64,000 nt of DNA. It comes from Pseudomonas pharyngis. Its GTDB lineage: Bacteria > Pseudomonadota > Gammaproteobacteria > Pseudomonadales > Pseudomonadaceae. The stretch covers positions 186,001 through 250,000 of the forward strand of contig NZ_BQID01000007.1 in NCBI RefSeq assembly GCF_021602345.1, in the 5' to 3' direction. A model generated the notes under the pieces. It saw nothing but the letters and a program-made list of their open reading frames with translations, did no database searches and had not been told where the DNA came from. Positions 39,992 through 50,964 of the stretch are shown here, one piece after another. The position numbers and the translations under genes are program-made. The first letter of the stretch is position 1. Each line of letters starts with the position of its first letter.

Positions 39992-42900
39992 TCAAAAAGG
40001 CTTGTCGAAGGTGATTTTCGGCTCTTTCCACGGGCCTTTGACGGTGTATTTGACGCTGGCGAACCGCGCCACGCGATCGCCGATCAGCTTGTCGATCAGG
40101 AACAACGCACCGCCGACGGCCGGCGCGCCGACAATCAGCGCGGCAATCGGCAGGTTGTTGGTCACCGGCAAAGTCACCAGCAATTTGGCATCCACCTTGT
40201 CGCCCACCAGATCCAGCGTGCCGTCCAGTTCCAGGTTGCTCGAGGGGCCGGTCAACTTGATTGGCTCTTTCGTCACATAAACGCCATTGGTCGCCACCAG
40301 CAAACCCTTGACCCGGTCATAGCTCAAGCCTTTGCCGAACAGGTCGGAGAAGTCGAGACGCAAACGCCGGCCAATCGAGTTGAAGTTGAGCAGGCCGAAC
40401 ACCCGCAACGCCTGAGCGCCGCCCTCGACTTCGACGAACTGGCCTTTGTTAAGGGACGCGTCGAGTGTGCCGGAGAAGCGCTTGGTCGCCAGCCACGCCG
40501 GCGAGCCCGGCCAGCGGCCATCGACATCCATGTGGAATTCTTCGCTGGTCACGCTCGGCGCAAAACCCCAGCCCTTGAGCACATCGGCGAGGTTCTTGCC
40601 GCCGATCCGCCCCTTGTACCAACTGGTCGTGGCACCGGGCGCTCCCTCCCAGCCACCGCTGCCCTGCAAGAGGATGCCCTTGAGGCCCAGATCGAGGTTG
40701 TTCAGGGCAATGCCCTTGCCGGTCGGTCGAACCTTGAGCGACCAGCCACCGACCAGATCCTGGCCCTGGAACAATTGATTGATGGTGATATCCAGCGCCG
40801 GAATCTTGCTGGGATCGACCGAGGCCAGTGGATCCGGCGCGTTCTCGTCGGCCTGCACCGTCGGGTCCGGCGCTGGCAATCGCACGTATTGCAGGTTCAC
40901 CGCAATCGGCGCGCCCTTGGCGTCAGGAATGCCCGCCGTGCCTTTGGCCTGCTGGCTGTCGAGGGCCAGCGCCCAGGCACCGGGCTTGCGATTCACCTGC
41001 ACGGCTGCCTGATCCAGCGTGGTGCCGAAGGCCGTGAGTTTGCCGATCTTGAAGTCCGCGCTGCTGAGCAACTGCTTGGCGTTGCCGCCTGGATCCTGGC
41101 CGGCGTATTTGTCCAGCAGATCCTGCCACGGCTTTACGTCCAGCTCCGACAACACGCCACGCACCCGCAGGCCTTTGTTGCCCGGCAACACCGCTTCGCC
41201 AGCGCCGAGGAACAACTCGCCACGACCATCGGCGAAACTGCTCGGTGGCGCTGCGAAAGTGAAATTGGCCAGTTGATCGTAATTGACCCAGTAACGCCGT
41301 TCCTGCCCCTGCAATGTCATCCGGAACACCGTGTCACGCCCGACATCGGCGGCCATGCCGAACGGCGCCGGCAGATCCACCGCCACACCCTTCATGCTGG
41401 AACTGACCATGAATTGGCTGTCGGCGCCGGCCAGATTCACTTGTAACTGGTAAGGAATCGTCCCGGACACCGGCAACGGTTGAGTCACGCCCAGCCAGTC
41501 AGTGAGTTTCTTGACCTCGACCTGCCCTGACGCCGCGACCCGGGTCTTGAGCTGGCCGGGAGCACCGTCGGCGAAGATCTGCGCCGAGACCGGTTTATCG
41601 AAGGCCCTGGCGCTGATGTTCTGACCGCTCAGGCCCTTGTCGCTGTCGAAGCGGAAATCACCCTTGAGCTGGCTCAGTTCCAGCTTCGGCTCGGCCAGCT
41701 TCAATCGCGCATTGGCGGTTTTGAAGTCGACGAGGATTTTCGGCTGATCGCCCTTGGCCAACGGCACATCGAGCTTGAGCTTGCCCTGCAGATCACCCTC
41801 GCCTTCCCAGCCGGCAAAAGTATCGGCGGTGCCGATCGGCGCCTCCTGAAGAATCTTCAGGCCATCGCCCAGCCCGCCGGCAAAGCTGCCGTCGAGGAAC
41901 ATATGGCTGTGCTCGCCGCTCGGCACGTGGGGAATATTGACGAAGACATCGCTGACCTGGGTGTCGAGCAACTGGCCCTTGCTGGCCAGAATCCGCACGC
42001 CGCTGTCTTCGATGAACACATCACCGTTGACCTTGCTCACGTGCGGCCAGCCTGGCTGGAACGCCAGTTCGGCGTCGTGCACCTTGAAGAACAGACTGAT
42101 GCTGCGATCCGCTTCCCCGGCGTTCTTGTTCAGCGAACCCTGATACTGGAAGAAACCCTGATCCACCGCGCCCTTGAGAATCGCCGTACGCAGCCATTCA
42201 TCGAGGGCCGGGCTCAGGACTTGCGGCAGGTACTTGGCGGTGTAGCGACCGTCACCATCCACCAGACCGACCCGCAGATCCATGTAGTCTTCCTGGCTGT
42301 GGTCGAAGTGCAGGCGGATCAGGAAGTCGCCGGCGATCTTGCCTTCCTCGCCGAGCACCTTCAGGTACGGCGCGATCAGGGTGAAACCTTCTTTATCGAG
42401 CTTCCAGGTCAACCGGGCGTTGGCCTGAATGTATTGCCATGGCTTGGCGAAGATCGGATCGAGGTGCAGGACGAAGTCCTTGCTGTCCATGCGCAGCTCG
42501 CCGCCACCGAGATTGCCGGTAAGACTGCCGCTGACATTCCGTGCCGCCGGCGCGCCGTGGTAGGCGTCGAAGCCGACTTGATCGAGGTTGGCGGCGAAGC
42601 TGAATTTGCTGTCGTCGGTGGCGTTCGGCCGGAAATCCAGCAGCACGTTACGCAGACCGCCGGTTACTTTCAGGCGCTCGACCACGGTGGCGACGCCTTG
42701 GGGCAAAGGTCCGAGGGCATTGAGCAAAGGTGTGATCGGCGTCAGGTCGAGCCGGTCAGCCTGCAGATGCCAGAGTTCTTCGTTCTTGTCGGTGGCGGCA
42801 GTCTGTTTGATCTGGACATGGGATTCCCAACGGGTTTCGCCGAAATTCATCGCCAGCGAATCAAGTGTGACAATGGCTCCCTCGGAACCGCGCTGGAAAT

Positions 42901-43795
42901 AGCCATTGAGCGCCAGATTGTTGATCTGGATCGGCTTGCGTTCAGCGTAGGCGCCGGTCAGTTGCGGCGCATTGAGACGGATCGCCGCGCTCTGCAAAGC
43001 CCCCTCTCGCCAGTTGACCCACAGCTCGCCACCGGCCTTGATCTCGGAGAAATTCCATTGTTGGGTCAGGCGCTCAGGCAGCCACTTCGACCAGTCGCTC
43101 TGCGGCAGGCTGGCATAACCGTCCACTTCGCTGTTCTGCCACTGATTCGGACGAAGTCGTGTGCGCAGGCTCAGCGCCACAGGCTGACCGTCGGGCAGGG
43201 TCAGGCGCGCATCGAGGCGTTGGCGGCTGGACCCGGTTTTCAGATTGAGACCGACATAAGTGAGGGTCAGCGGCGCCTGCTCCAGCGGCTGCAACGTCAC
43301 CTGACTGTCGAGCACCGACAGTTGCTGAATCATTTGCATGCGGTTGAACAGTTGCTCGGGATCCATGGGCTGGTCCTGCTGCACCGGCAAGCCTTCCAGC
43401 GCCCACTTTCCGTCTTCGCCTTCCTTGAGGCTGATCTTCAGACCATTGAGTTCCAAATGGGCGATGCGCACTTCGCGGGCCAGCAGACTGGCCCAAAGAT
43501 CCGGCACCGCACGCACCCGATCCAGGCGCAGGGCATTGGCGCCGCTGCCGACCATCACGTCGTGGGCCAGCAGGATCGGCGCGAATCCACTCCAGTTGCC
43601 TTCCAGCTCGCCGATCTGCAGCGGCATGCCCAGGGCGGCACTGGCCTTGTCTTCGATATCGGTGCGGTATTCGGCCACCAGTGGCGTGAGTTCCCGGCCG
43701 AGACTGACGTACAACGCCATCAATACCAGAACCAACGCGCACAGGCCCAGACCCCAGCGGGTCAGTGCGGCCAAAATGCGTGTCAGACGTTCCAT
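39992..43795 (-). CDS. YhdP/AsmA-like inter-membrane lipid transport protein
   Basis: This very long protein (1267 residues) has one N-terminal membrane helix (about 9-32, ALTRWGLGLCALVLVLMALY) and a periplasmic region built of repeating beta-strands (DUF3971 and AsmA-2-like domains), ending with a second hydrophobic stretch (AALIVGAPAVGGALFLIDKL). This matches YhdP, one of three proteins thought to carry phospholipids to the outer membrane as a beta-groove bridge. The ATG at 43795 (MERLTRIL) has GGGAG upstream; a TTG seven codons earlier is less likely. It sits between rng and the amidase gene, as in other pseudomonads. Confidence 0.9.
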   Translation of the reverse strand: MERLTRILAALTRWGLGLCALVLVLMALYVSLGRELTPLVAEYRTDIEDKASAALGMPLQIGELEGNWSGFAPILLAHDVMVGSGANALRLDRVRAVPDLWASLLAREVRIAHLELNGLKISLKEGEDGKWALEGLPVQQDQPMDPEQLFNRMQMIQQLSVLDSQVTLQPLEQAPLTLTYVGLNLKTGSSRQRLDARLTLPDGQPVALSLRTRLRPNQWQNSEVDGYASLPQSDWSKWLPERLTQQWNFSEIKAGGELWVNWREGALQSAAIRLNAPQLTGAYAERKPIQINNLALNGYFQRGSEGAIVTLDSLAMNFGETRWESHVQIKQTAATDKNEELWHLQADRLDLTPITPLLNALGPLPQGVATVVERLKVTGGLRNVLLDFRPNATDDSKFSFAANLDQVGFDAYHGAPAARNVSGSLTGNLGGGELRMDSKDFVLHLDPIFAKPWQYIQANARLTWKLDKEGFTLIAPYLKVLGEEGKIAGDFLIRLHFDHSQEDYMDLRVGLVDGDGRYTAKYLPQVLSPALDEWLRTAILKGAVDQGFFQYQGSLNKNAGEADRSISLFFKVHDAELAFQPGWPHVSKVNGDVFIEDSGVRILASKGQLLDTQVSDVFVNIPHVPSGEHSHMFLDGSFAGGLGDGLKILQEAPIGTADTFAGWEGEGDLQGKLKLDVPLAKGDQPKILVDFKTANARLKLAEPKLELSQLKGDFRFDSDKGLSGQNISARAFDKPVSAQIFADGAPGQLKTRVAASGQVEVKKLTDWLGVTQPLPVSGTIPYQLQVNLAGADSQFMVSSSMKGVAVDLPAPFGMAADVGRDTVFRMTLQGQERRYWVNYDQLANFTFAAPPSSFADGRGELFLGAGEAVLPGNKGLRVRGVLSELDVKPWQDLLDKYAGQDPGGNAKQLLSSADFKIGKLTAFGTTLDQAAVQVNRKPGAWALALDSQQAKGTAGIPDAKGAPIAVNLQYVRLPAPDPTVQADENAPDPLASVDPSKIPALDITINQLFQGQDLVGGWSLKVRPTGKGIALNNLDLGLKGILLQGSGGWEGAPGATTSWYKGRIGGKNLADVLKGWGFAPSVTSEEFHMDVDGRWPGSPAWLATKRFSGTLDASLNKGQFVEVEGGAQALRVFGLLNFNSIGRRLRLDFSDLFGKGLSYDRVKGLLVATNGVYVTKEPIKLTGPSSNLELDGTLDLVGDKVDAKLLVTLPVTNNLPIAALIVGAPAVGGALFLIDKLIGDRVARFASVKYTVKGPWKEPKITFDKPF

Positions 43796-43870
43796 GTCAG
43801 TTGGCTCCCATGGCAAAAATACTGCAAAAAGCTGAGGCCAGCCGTTTCAGGAAAAAGGTGATGCAGGGGT

Positions 43871-45328
43871 TCAGAGCAGCACCACGTCATATTGTTCCTG
43901 GGAATACATGGTTTCGACCTGGAAGCGTATGGTGCGCCCGATGAAACCTTCAAGTTCGGCCACGTTACCGGACTCTTCATCGAGCAGCCGGTCGACGACT
44001 TTCTGGTTCGCCAGCACCCGATAACCCTCGGCCTGATAGGCCCGGGCTTCGCGCAGGATCTCGCGGAAAATCTCGTAGCAAATGGTTTCCGGAGTTTTCA
44101 GCTTGCCCCGGCCCTGACAGCTGCTGCACGGTTCGCACAACACTTGCTCAAGGCTTTCACGGGTGCGCTTGCGCGTCATCTGCACCAGGCCCAACTCGGT
44201 AATGCCGATGATGTTGGTCTTGGCGTGATCGCGCTCCAGCTGTTTCTCCAGGGTACGCAGCACCTGACGTTGGTGTTCTTCGTCTTCCATGTCGATGAAG
44301 TCGATGATGATGATCCCGCCCAGGTTGCGCAGACGCATCTGCCGGGCAATCGCGGTCGCGGCTTCGAGGTTGGTCTTGAAAATGGTTTCTTCAAGATTGC
44401 GATGACCGACGAACGCCCCGGTGTTCACGTCAATGGTGGTCATCGCTTCCGCCGGATCGATCACCAGATAACCGCCGGACTTCAGCGGCACCTTCCGTTC
44501 CAGGGCTTTCTGGATTTCGTCTTCGACGCCGTACAGGTCGAAGATCGGCCGCTCACCCGGGTAGTGCTCCAGACGATCGGCGATTTCCGGCATCAGTTCG
44601 GCGACGAACTGCGTGGTTTTCTGAAAGGTTTCCCGGGAGTCGATGCGGATCTTCTCGATCTTCGGGCTGACCAGGTCGCGCAGGGTGCGCAGCGCCAGGC
44701 CGAGATCTTCGTAGATCACGCTCGGTGCGCCGATGGTCTTGATCTGCTCGTTGATCTGATCCCACAGGCGGCGCAGGTAGCGGATGTCCATCAGGATCTC
44801 ATCGGCCCCGGCACCTTCGGCGGCGGTACGCAAAATGAAGCCGCCGGCCTCTTTGATGCCTTCTTTGGCCACGCAATCGCTGACCACCTGCTTGAGGCGT
44901 TCGCGCTCGGCTTCGTCTTCGATCTTCAGGGAAATGCCGACGTGGGCCGTGCGCGGCATGTACACCAGATAACGCGACGGGATCGACAGTTGCGTGGTCA
45001 GCCGCGCACCTTTGGAACCGATCGGATCCTTGGTGACTTGCACCACCAGGCTCTGGCCTTCGTGTACAAGCGCACTGATGCTTTCCACCGCAGGACCTTC
45101 GCGCAGGGAGATTTCCGAGGCGTGAATGAAGGCCGCGCGATCCAGGCCGATGTCGACGAAAGCCGCCTGCATGCCCGGCAGAACCCGCACCACCTTGCCT
45201 TTATAGATGTTGCCGACGATCCCGCGCTTTTGCGTACGCTCGACGTGCACTTCTTGCAGCACACCGTTTTCGACCACCGCCACGCGCGATTCCATCGGCG
45301 TGATGTTGATCAGAATCTCTTCACTCAT
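43871..45328 (-). CDS. rng: Ribonuclease G
   Basis: RNase G (CafA) processes 16S rRNA 5' ends and some mRNAs. The 485-residue protein has the N-terminal S1 domain (about 35-125; KRGIVGNIYKGKVVRVLPGM), the catalytic DNase I-like domain with the magnesium aspartates in TTIDVNTGAFVGHRNL and IIIIDFIDMEDEEH, and the zinc-link CEPCSSCQGRG. It lacks the long C-terminal scaffold of RNase E. The ATG at 45328 (MSEEILINI) gives the usual length; a start at 45349 would add seven residues. Confidence 0.95.
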   Translation of the reverse strand: MSEEILINITPMESRVAVVENGVLQEVHVERTQKRGIVGNIYKGKVVRVLPGMQAAFVDIGLDRAAFIHASEISLREGPAVESISALVHEGQSLVVQVTKDPIGSKGARLTTQLSIPSRYLVYMPRTAHVGISLKIEDEAERERLKQVVSDCVAKEGIKEAGGFILRTAAEGAGADEILMDIRYLRRLWDQINEQIKTIGAPSVIYEDLGLALRTLRDLVSPKIEKIRIDSRETFQKTTQFVAELMPEIADRLEHYPGERPIFDLYGVEDEIQKALERKVPLKSGGYLVIDPAEAMTTIDVNTGAFVGHRNLEETIFKTNLEAATAIARQMRLRNLGGIIIIDFIDMEDEEHQRQVLRTLEKQLERDHAKTNIIGITELGLVQMTRKRTRESLEQVLCEPCSSCQGRGKLKTPETICYEIFREILREARAYQAEGYRVLANQKVVDRLLDEESGNVAELEGFIGRTIRFQVETMYSQEQYDVVLL

Positions 45329-45385
45329 GGCAGGGTCTCGTTCAGGCATGTTCACGATAATGGCCGCATCTGGTCCGTTCGACGC

Positions 45386-45982
45386 TTATTGCGCGTTCAG
45401 GGTTTGCCAACAGGGTATGCCGAAATGGCCAAGCAGTTCTGCGCTTTCGCACACCGGCAAGCCGACGACCGCCGAGTAACTGCCATTGAGGCCGGCGACG
45501 AACACCGCGCCAAGCCCCTGAATGCCGTAGCCACCCGCCTTGTCCCGGGGTTCGCCACTGGCCCAGTAGGCGGCGGCTTCTTCGCGACTGATCGAACGGA
45601 ACCGCACCCGACTGCGCACCACCCGCGACTCGCAGTGCTCGCCATCGAGCACGGCAATTGCCGTCAGCACTTCATGCTCCTTGCCGGACAACATCATCAG
45701 CATGGCGCATGCGTCGGCTTCGTCCACCGGTTTGCCAAGAATTTTGCCGTCCAGCACCACGGCGGTGTCGGCGCCCAGTACGCAAAATGGTCCAGCGCAG
45801 ACGACGGTGCGCCGTCCGGCCTCGGCCTTGCCGCGCGCCAGGCGCTCGACGTAGGCCGATGGGGATTCATTGGCGAGAGGGGTTTCATCGATGTCCGCGC
45901 TGATGGCGGTAAACGGGATGCCGATCTGCGTGAGCAACTCACGCCGACGCGGCGATCCTGAGGCGAGGTAAAGCTTTTTCAT
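45386..45982 (-). CDS. maf: Maf-family nucleotide pyrophosphatase (YhdE type)
   Basis: Maf hydrolyses non-canonical or excess nucleoside triphosphates, in the YhdE group dTTP and UTP. The 198-residue protein begins [17 protein letters not shown] and contains the family motifs [35 protein letters not shown] and [15 protein letters not shown]. The last pair of motifs fits the YhdE subgroup. It lies between rng (58 bases) and mreD; a 200-base structured gap separates it from mreD. Confidence 0.93.
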   Translation of the reverse strand: MKKLYLASGSPRRRELLTQIGIPFTAISADIDETPLANESPSAYVERLARGKAEAGRRTVVCAGPFCVLGADTAVVLDGKILGKPVDEADACAMLMMLSGKEHEVLTAIAVLDGEHCESRVVRSRVRFRSISREEAAAYWASGEPRDKAGGYGIQGLGAVFVAGLNGSYSAVVGLPVCESAELLGHFGIPCWQTLNAQ

Positions 45983-46040
45983 CAAGACATCTCCCTGTTT
46001 GGTGCCCTGCCTCACAAATGCTGTTCCCTTTGGTCGGCGT

Positions 46041-46119
46041 CTGTTGTTGCCATACTGCGTTGCCGTTCCTCGCCATAGCACGCTATGACTCGTCACGGCG
46101 CCTTGTCTGGCAACAACAG
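46041..46119 (-). repeat. Nested inverted repeat in the mreD-maf gap
   Basis: Perfect 12-base outer arms CTGTTGTTGCCA (46041-46052) and TGGCAACAACAG (46108-46119) enclose a shorter stem CATAGC/GCTATG (46074-46079 with 46082-46087) and a GCCGT/ACGGC pair between them. The roughly 80-base element could fold as an mRNA structure between mreD and maf. Confidence 0.55.
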
Positions 46120-46184
46120 CCGCTCGCCCAAAAAGAACTTCATTTGCGAGGCAAGGCACTGGTACGGGCAAATGCCTGACCGAA

Positions 46185-46676
46185 TCAGTTGATTTTGTAG
46201 CGCCGGCGCAATCCACGCAAAGCGAAGCTGACCCATGGCCAGAGCAAGGCACTGACCAGTGCCGGCAGGACCAGCGCAAGGGTCGGCTGACGGTTGCCGG
46301 TCAAGGCACTGAGCCAAAGCTGTACGAGCTGGGCGAGGCCGAAGATCACCAGGATCACCAGACTCTGCTGCCACATCGGGAACATCCGCAGGCGTTGCTG
46401 CAACGACAGCACCAGGAACGTGATCAGGGTCAGGATCAATGCATTCTGACCGAGCAGATCGCCTTGCAGCACGTCTTCGGCCAGCCCCAGGCAGAACGCC
46501 GTGACCATGCCGACCGTATGCGGCAGGTACAAAGCCCAGAAAGTCAGGAGCAAGGCCAGCCACAGCGGGCGCAGGATTTCCATGAAAATCGGCAATGGCG
46601 ACACGCTGAGCAGTATGCCGACGATAAACGTAAGCCAGACGATCCAGCCGTTACGCGATGCGGTAGCTCCGACCAT
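46185..46676 (-). CDS. mreD: Rod shape-determining protein MreD
   Basis: MreD is the small integral membrane protein of the MreBCD elongation complex. The 163-residue protein has about five membrane segments (for example [17 protein letters not shown] and [17 protein letters not shown]), including the conserved [20 protein letters not shown]. Its ATG overlaps the mreC stop by one base (TAATG), so they are coupled. The order mreB-mreC-mreD-maf-rng is standard for gammaproteobacteria. Confidence 0.94.
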   Translation of the reverse strand: MVGATASRNGWIVWLTFIVGILLSVSPLPIFMEILRPLWLALLLTFWALYLPHTVGMVTAFCLGLAEDVLQGDLLGQNALILTLITFLVLSLQQRLRMFPMWQQSLVILVIFGLAQLVQLWLSALTGNRQPTLALVLPALVSALLWPWVSFALRGLRRRYKIN

Positions 46677-47809
46677 TATTCTTGCCTCCCGGTGGTCGCC
46701 GGCGCAGTGACAGGCGGCTTGGCCGCTGGTCGAGCAGCGGGCTGATTGGCCGGTGGCTTGCTGGCCGCTGGTGTGGCTGCAGGCGGTTTGCTTGCAGCGG
46801 GTTTGGCCGGCGCGGAGCTGGCGGCAGGCGCGGCAGGCGCAGCCGGCGCTGTCGTCGTGGCAGGAGTTGCTGCTGCGGCAGGCGGAGTGACGATTTTCGG
46901 CACCGTGGCCGGAATCACCGGACCGCCACCAAAGGCATCGAGGTTTTCCTGAGCCTGCGCGGCATCGTTGGCACGTTCTTCGGCGGTGCGGTTGTCACTG
47001 AATACCAGCAGCAGGTAGCGGCTGCGGTTCAATGCGGCGGTCGGCACGGCGCGAACAATGGCGAATGGCTGGCCGGAATCGTGGATCACTTCCTTGACCG
47101 TCGCCACCGGATAACCGGCCGGGAAACGCTGACCGAGGCCCGAACTGACCAGCAGATCACCTTCCTTGATATCGGCGGTGTCCGCCACGTGGCGCAACTC
47201 CAGACGCTCAGGGTTACCGGTGCCGCTGGCAATCGCCCGCAGACCGTTACGGTTCACTTGCACAGGAATGCTGTGGGTCGAGTCGGTCAGCAGCAGCACA
47301 CGGGAGGTGTACGGCATCAGTTCGACCACCTGCCCCATCAGGCCGCGAGCATCGAGCACCGGCTGGCCAAGCACCACGCCATCACGCTCACCTTTGTTGA
47401 TGATGATGCGATGGGTGAAGGGGTTGGGGTCCATGCCGATCAGCTCGGCCACTTCGACCTTCTCGTTGACCAGCGCGGAGGAATTTAGCAACTCGCGCAA
47501 ACGGACGTTCTGCTCGGTGAGGGCGGCAAGCTTCTGCATGCGACCCTGCAACAGCAGGTTCTCCGACTTGAGTTTTTCATTTTCGGCGACGAGCTCGGTG
47601 CGACTGCCGAACTGGCTGGCGATACCTTCCCACAACCGTCCGGGCAGGTCAGTAATCCAGTAGGCGTCCATCAGCACCAGCGAGGCCTGGCTGCGTACGG
47701 GTTTAAGCAGACTGAAGCGCGCATCAACGACCATCAGCGCGACCGACAGTACGGCCAGCACCAACAAGCGCACGCCCAGTGAGGGGCCCTTGGCGAAAAG
47801 CGGTTTAAT
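46676..47809 (-). CDS. mreC: Rod shape-determining protein MreC, probable ATT start
   Basis: MreC is the periplasmic scaffold that links MreB to the peptidoglycan elongation enzymes. It has an N-terminal membrane helix (GVRLLVLAVLSVALMVV), a coiled coil (ELVAENEKLKSENLLLQGRM), the MreC beta-domains, and an unusual Ala/Pro-rich tail of about 70 residues. No ATG fits the N-terminus. An ATT at 47809 (then KPLFAKGPSLG) has GGGAGGAG seven bases upstream and gives 377 residues; a GTG at 47773 has no ribosome site and would shorten the cytoplasmic end. The ATT also overlaps the stop of a 13-codon upstream ORF. Confidence 0.88.
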   Translation of the reverse strand: MKPLFAKGPSLGVRLLVLAVLSVALMVVDARFSLLKPVRSQASLVLMDAYWITDLPGRLWEGIASQFGSRTELVAENEKLKSENLLLQGRMQKLAALTEQNVRLRELLNSSALVNEKVEVAELIGMDPNPFTHRIIINKGERDGVVLGQPVLDARGLMGQVVELMPYTSRVLLLTDSTHSIPVQVNRNGLRAIASGTGNPERLELRHVADTADIKEGDLLVSSGLGQRFPAGYPVATVKEVIHDSGQPFAIVRAVPTAALNRSRYLLLVFSDNRTAEERANDAAQAQENLDAFGGGPVIPATVPKIVTPPAAAATPATTTAPAAPAAPAASSAPAKPAASKPPAATPAASKPPANQPAARPAAKPPVTAPATTGRQE

Positions 47810-47846
47810 AAGCCGCTCCTCCCAGGCAAATGTTCTGTTTATTCAT
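47805..47846 (-). CDS. Possible 13-codon leader ORF before mreC
   Basis: ATG-AAT-AAA-CAG and so on reads MNKQNICLGGAAY and stops with a TAA that overlaps the presumed ATT start of mreC (TATTAA). The mreC ribosome site lies inside it. It could couple translation into mreC or simply be chance. Confidence 0.3.
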   Translation of the reverse strand: MNKQNICLGGAAY

Positions 47847-47896
47847 ACGGCATCAAACCGGCCTGGATGAAGACTGACAGAAGATAAACGCCAACA

Positions 47897-47922
47897 GGCA
47901 GCACTGCAAAGTGCTGCCTGTG
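47897..47922 (-). repeat. Hairpin between mreB and mreC
   Basis: A perfect 11-base-pair stem CAGGCAGCACT/AGTGCTGCCTG with a GCAA loop lies about 28 bases past the mreB stop. There is no T run after it, so it is more likely an mRNA-stabilising or attenuating hairpin than a strong terminator. Confidence 0.7.
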
Positions 47923-47949
47923 CGCTCACCCACGTATTGCACCCGGCGA

Positions 47950-48999
<1,050 letters not shown>

Positions 49000-49198
49000 C
49001 TAGGCAACGCGTGGGTAAAAAAGTGCGGCAAACTCTAACAACGACAGGGATTTTGGGCAAGGCGCCAATATGTTAAATTGGCCGCTTTTCTGTGCACCAA
49101 GCCCCACAATCGCGGCCTTATGACCGTAGAAGTGCGGTAGTGTTCCGACAATCTAACACACGGACGCCGTCCGTCCTGTTTTCCACTGGAGAAACCCG

Positions 49199-49486
49199 AT
49201 GGCGCTAGAACGCTCCGACGTGGAAAAAATCGCTCATCTGGCCAGCCTTGGCCTTAATGACGCCGATCTTCCACACATCACTTCGGCCCTCAACAGCATT
49301 CTCGGGCTGGTCGACGAAATGCAGGCGGTCGATACCGACGGTATCGAACCGCTGGCCCACCCGCTGGAAGCCAGTCAGCGCCTGCGCGCCGACGTCGTGA
49401 CCGAAAGCAATAACCGCGAGGCTTATCAGTCCATCGCACCAGCGGTCGAAAACGGCCTGTACCTGGTTCCGAAAGTCATCGACTAA
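49199..49486 (+). CDS. gatC: Aspartyl/glutamyl-tRNA amidotransferase subunit C
   Basis: GatC is the small subunit that wraps GatA and GatB in the GatCAB amidotransferase. The 95-residue protein shows the family pattern [40 protein letters not shown] and the C-terminal [12 protein letters not shown]. It opens the gatC-gatA-gatB operon and is 16 bases before gatA. A GGAG (CTGGAGAAACCCG) ribosome site precedes the ATG. Confidence 0.95.
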   Translation: MALERSDVEKIAHLASLGLNDADLPHITSALNSILGLVDEMQAVDTDGIEPLAHPLEASQRLRADVVTESNNREAYQSIAPAVENGLYLVPKVID

Positions 49487-49502
49487 AGGGAAAGAGCCTG
49501 CA

Positions 49503-50954
49503 ATGCATCAATTGACTCTGGCCGAGATCGCCCGCGGTCTCGCCGATAAAAAGTTTTCTTCCGAAGAGCTGACCAAAGTCCTGCTGGCACGCATTACCCA
49601 GCTCGATCCGCAGCTCAACAGTTTCATCAGCCTCACCGAAGAACTGGCCCTCGAGCAGGCGAAAGCCGCCGACGTGCGCCGGGCCAATGGTGAGAGCGGC
49701 GCCCTGCTCGGCGCGCCGATCGCCCATAAAGACCTGTTCTGCACCCAGGGCATCCGCACCAGCTGCGGCTCGAAGATGCTCGACAACTTCAAGGCCCCAT
49801 ACGACGCCACCGTGGTGTCGAAGCTGGCCGCCGCCGGCACCGTGACCCTTGGCAAGACCAACATGGACGAATTCGCCATGGGTTCGGCCAACGAGTCGAG
49901 CTGGTACGGCGCGGTGAAAAACCCGTGGAACCTGGAACACGTGCCGGGCGGTTCGTCCGGTGGTTCAGCGGCGGCGGTTGCCGCTCGTCTGTTGCCCGCC
50001 GCAACGGCCACCGACACTGGCGGTTCGATCCGTCAGCCAGCCGCGTTCACCAACCTCACCGGCCTGAAACCGACCTACGGTCGCGTTTCGCGCTGGGGCA
50101 TGATCGCTTACGCCTCCAGCCTCGATCAGGGCGGCCCTCTGGCTCGCACCGCCGAAGACTGCGCGATTTTGTTGCAAGGTATGGCCGGCTTCGATCCGAA
50201 CGACTCCACCAGCATCGATGAGCCAGTGCCAGACTACGCCGCTGGTCTTAACGGTTCGCTGCAAGGCCTGCGCATCGGTGTGCCGAAGGAATACTTCGGT
50301 GCAGGTCTCGACCCGCGCATCGCCGACCTGATCCAGAACAGCATCAAAGAGCTGCAGAAGCTCGGTGCCGTGATCAAGGAAATCAGCCTGCCGAACATGC
50401 AGCACGCGATTCCTGCGTACTACGTGATCGCCCCGGCAGAAGCCTCCTCCAACCTGTCGCGTTTCGACGGCGTGCGCTTCGGCCACCGCTGCGCAGACCC
50501 GAAGAACCTGGAAGACCTGTACAAGCGCTCCCGTGGCGAAGGTTTCGGGCCTGAAGTACAGCGCCGGATCATGGTCGGTGCCTACGCGCTGTCCGCCGGT
50601 TACTACGATGCCTACTACCTCAAAGCCCAGAAGATCCGTCGCCTGGTGAAGAACGACTTCATGACCGCATTTAATGAAGTCGACGTCATCCTCGGCCCGA
50701 CCACGCCAAACCCGGCCTGGAAACTCGGCGCCAAGAACAGCGACCCGGTCGCTGCCTACCTGGAAGACGTCTACACCATCACCGCCAACCTCGCGGGCCT
50801 GCCGGGCCTGTCGATGCCGGCCGGTTTCGTCGACGGCCTGCCGGTCGGCGTACAGCTGCTCGCGCCGTATTTCCAGGAAGGCCGTTTGCTCAACGTTGCG
50901 CACCAGTATCAGTTGAACACTGACTGGCACACTCGCACCCCAACCGGCTTCTGA
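49503..50954 (+). CDS. gatA: Aspartyl/glutamyl-tRNA amidotransferase subunit A
   Basis: GatA is the glutaminase subunit which frees ammonia for amidation of misacylated Glu-tRNA-Gln or Asp-tRNA-Asn. The 483-residue amidase-signature protein has the Ser-cisSer-Lys triad as Lys76 (PIAHKDLFC), Ser151 ([15 protein letters not shown]) and Ser175 ([10 protein letters not shown]). It is between gatC and gatB with short gaps. Presence of GatCAB implies that at least one of Asn-tRNA or Gln-tRNA is made by transamidation. Confidence 0.97.
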   Translation: MHQLTLAEIARGLADKKFSSEELTKVLLARITQLDPQLNSFISLTEELALEQAKAADVRRANGESGALLGAPIAHKDLFCTQGIRTSCGSKMLDNFKAPYDATVVSKLAAAGTVTLGKTNMDEFAMGSANESSWYGAVKNPWNLEHVPGGSSGGSAAAVAARLLPAATATDTGGSIRQPAAFTNLTGLKPTYGRVSRWGMIAYASSLDQGGPLARTAEDCAILLQGMAGFDPNDSTSIDEPVPDYAAGLNGSLQGLRIGVPKEYFGAGLDPRIADLIQNSIKELQKLGAVIKEISLPNMQHAIPAYYVIAPAEASSNLSRFDGVRFGHRCADPKNLEDLYKRSRGEGFGPEVQRRIMVGAYALSAGYYDAYYLKAQKIRRLVKNDFMTAFNEVDVILGPTTPNPAWKLGAKNSDPVAAYLEDVYTITANLAGLPGLSMPAGFVDGLPVGVQLLAPYFQEGRLLNVAHQYQLNTDWHTRTPTGF

Positions 50955-50964
50955 GGAGACACAC

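Noticed and set aside
41903-43861. Open frame of 652 codons opposite the YhdP-like gene
   Set aside because: Antisense shadow of a long G+C-rich gene; composition unlike a real protein.
43892-45961. Open frame of 689 codons opposite rng and maf
   Set aside because: It crosses two well-recognised genes on the other strand and shows no domain.
46680-46900. Repetitive sequence that could suggest a CRISPR or tandem repeat
   Set aside because: It is the Ala/Pro-rich coding tail of mreC; there are no regular spacers or constant repeats.
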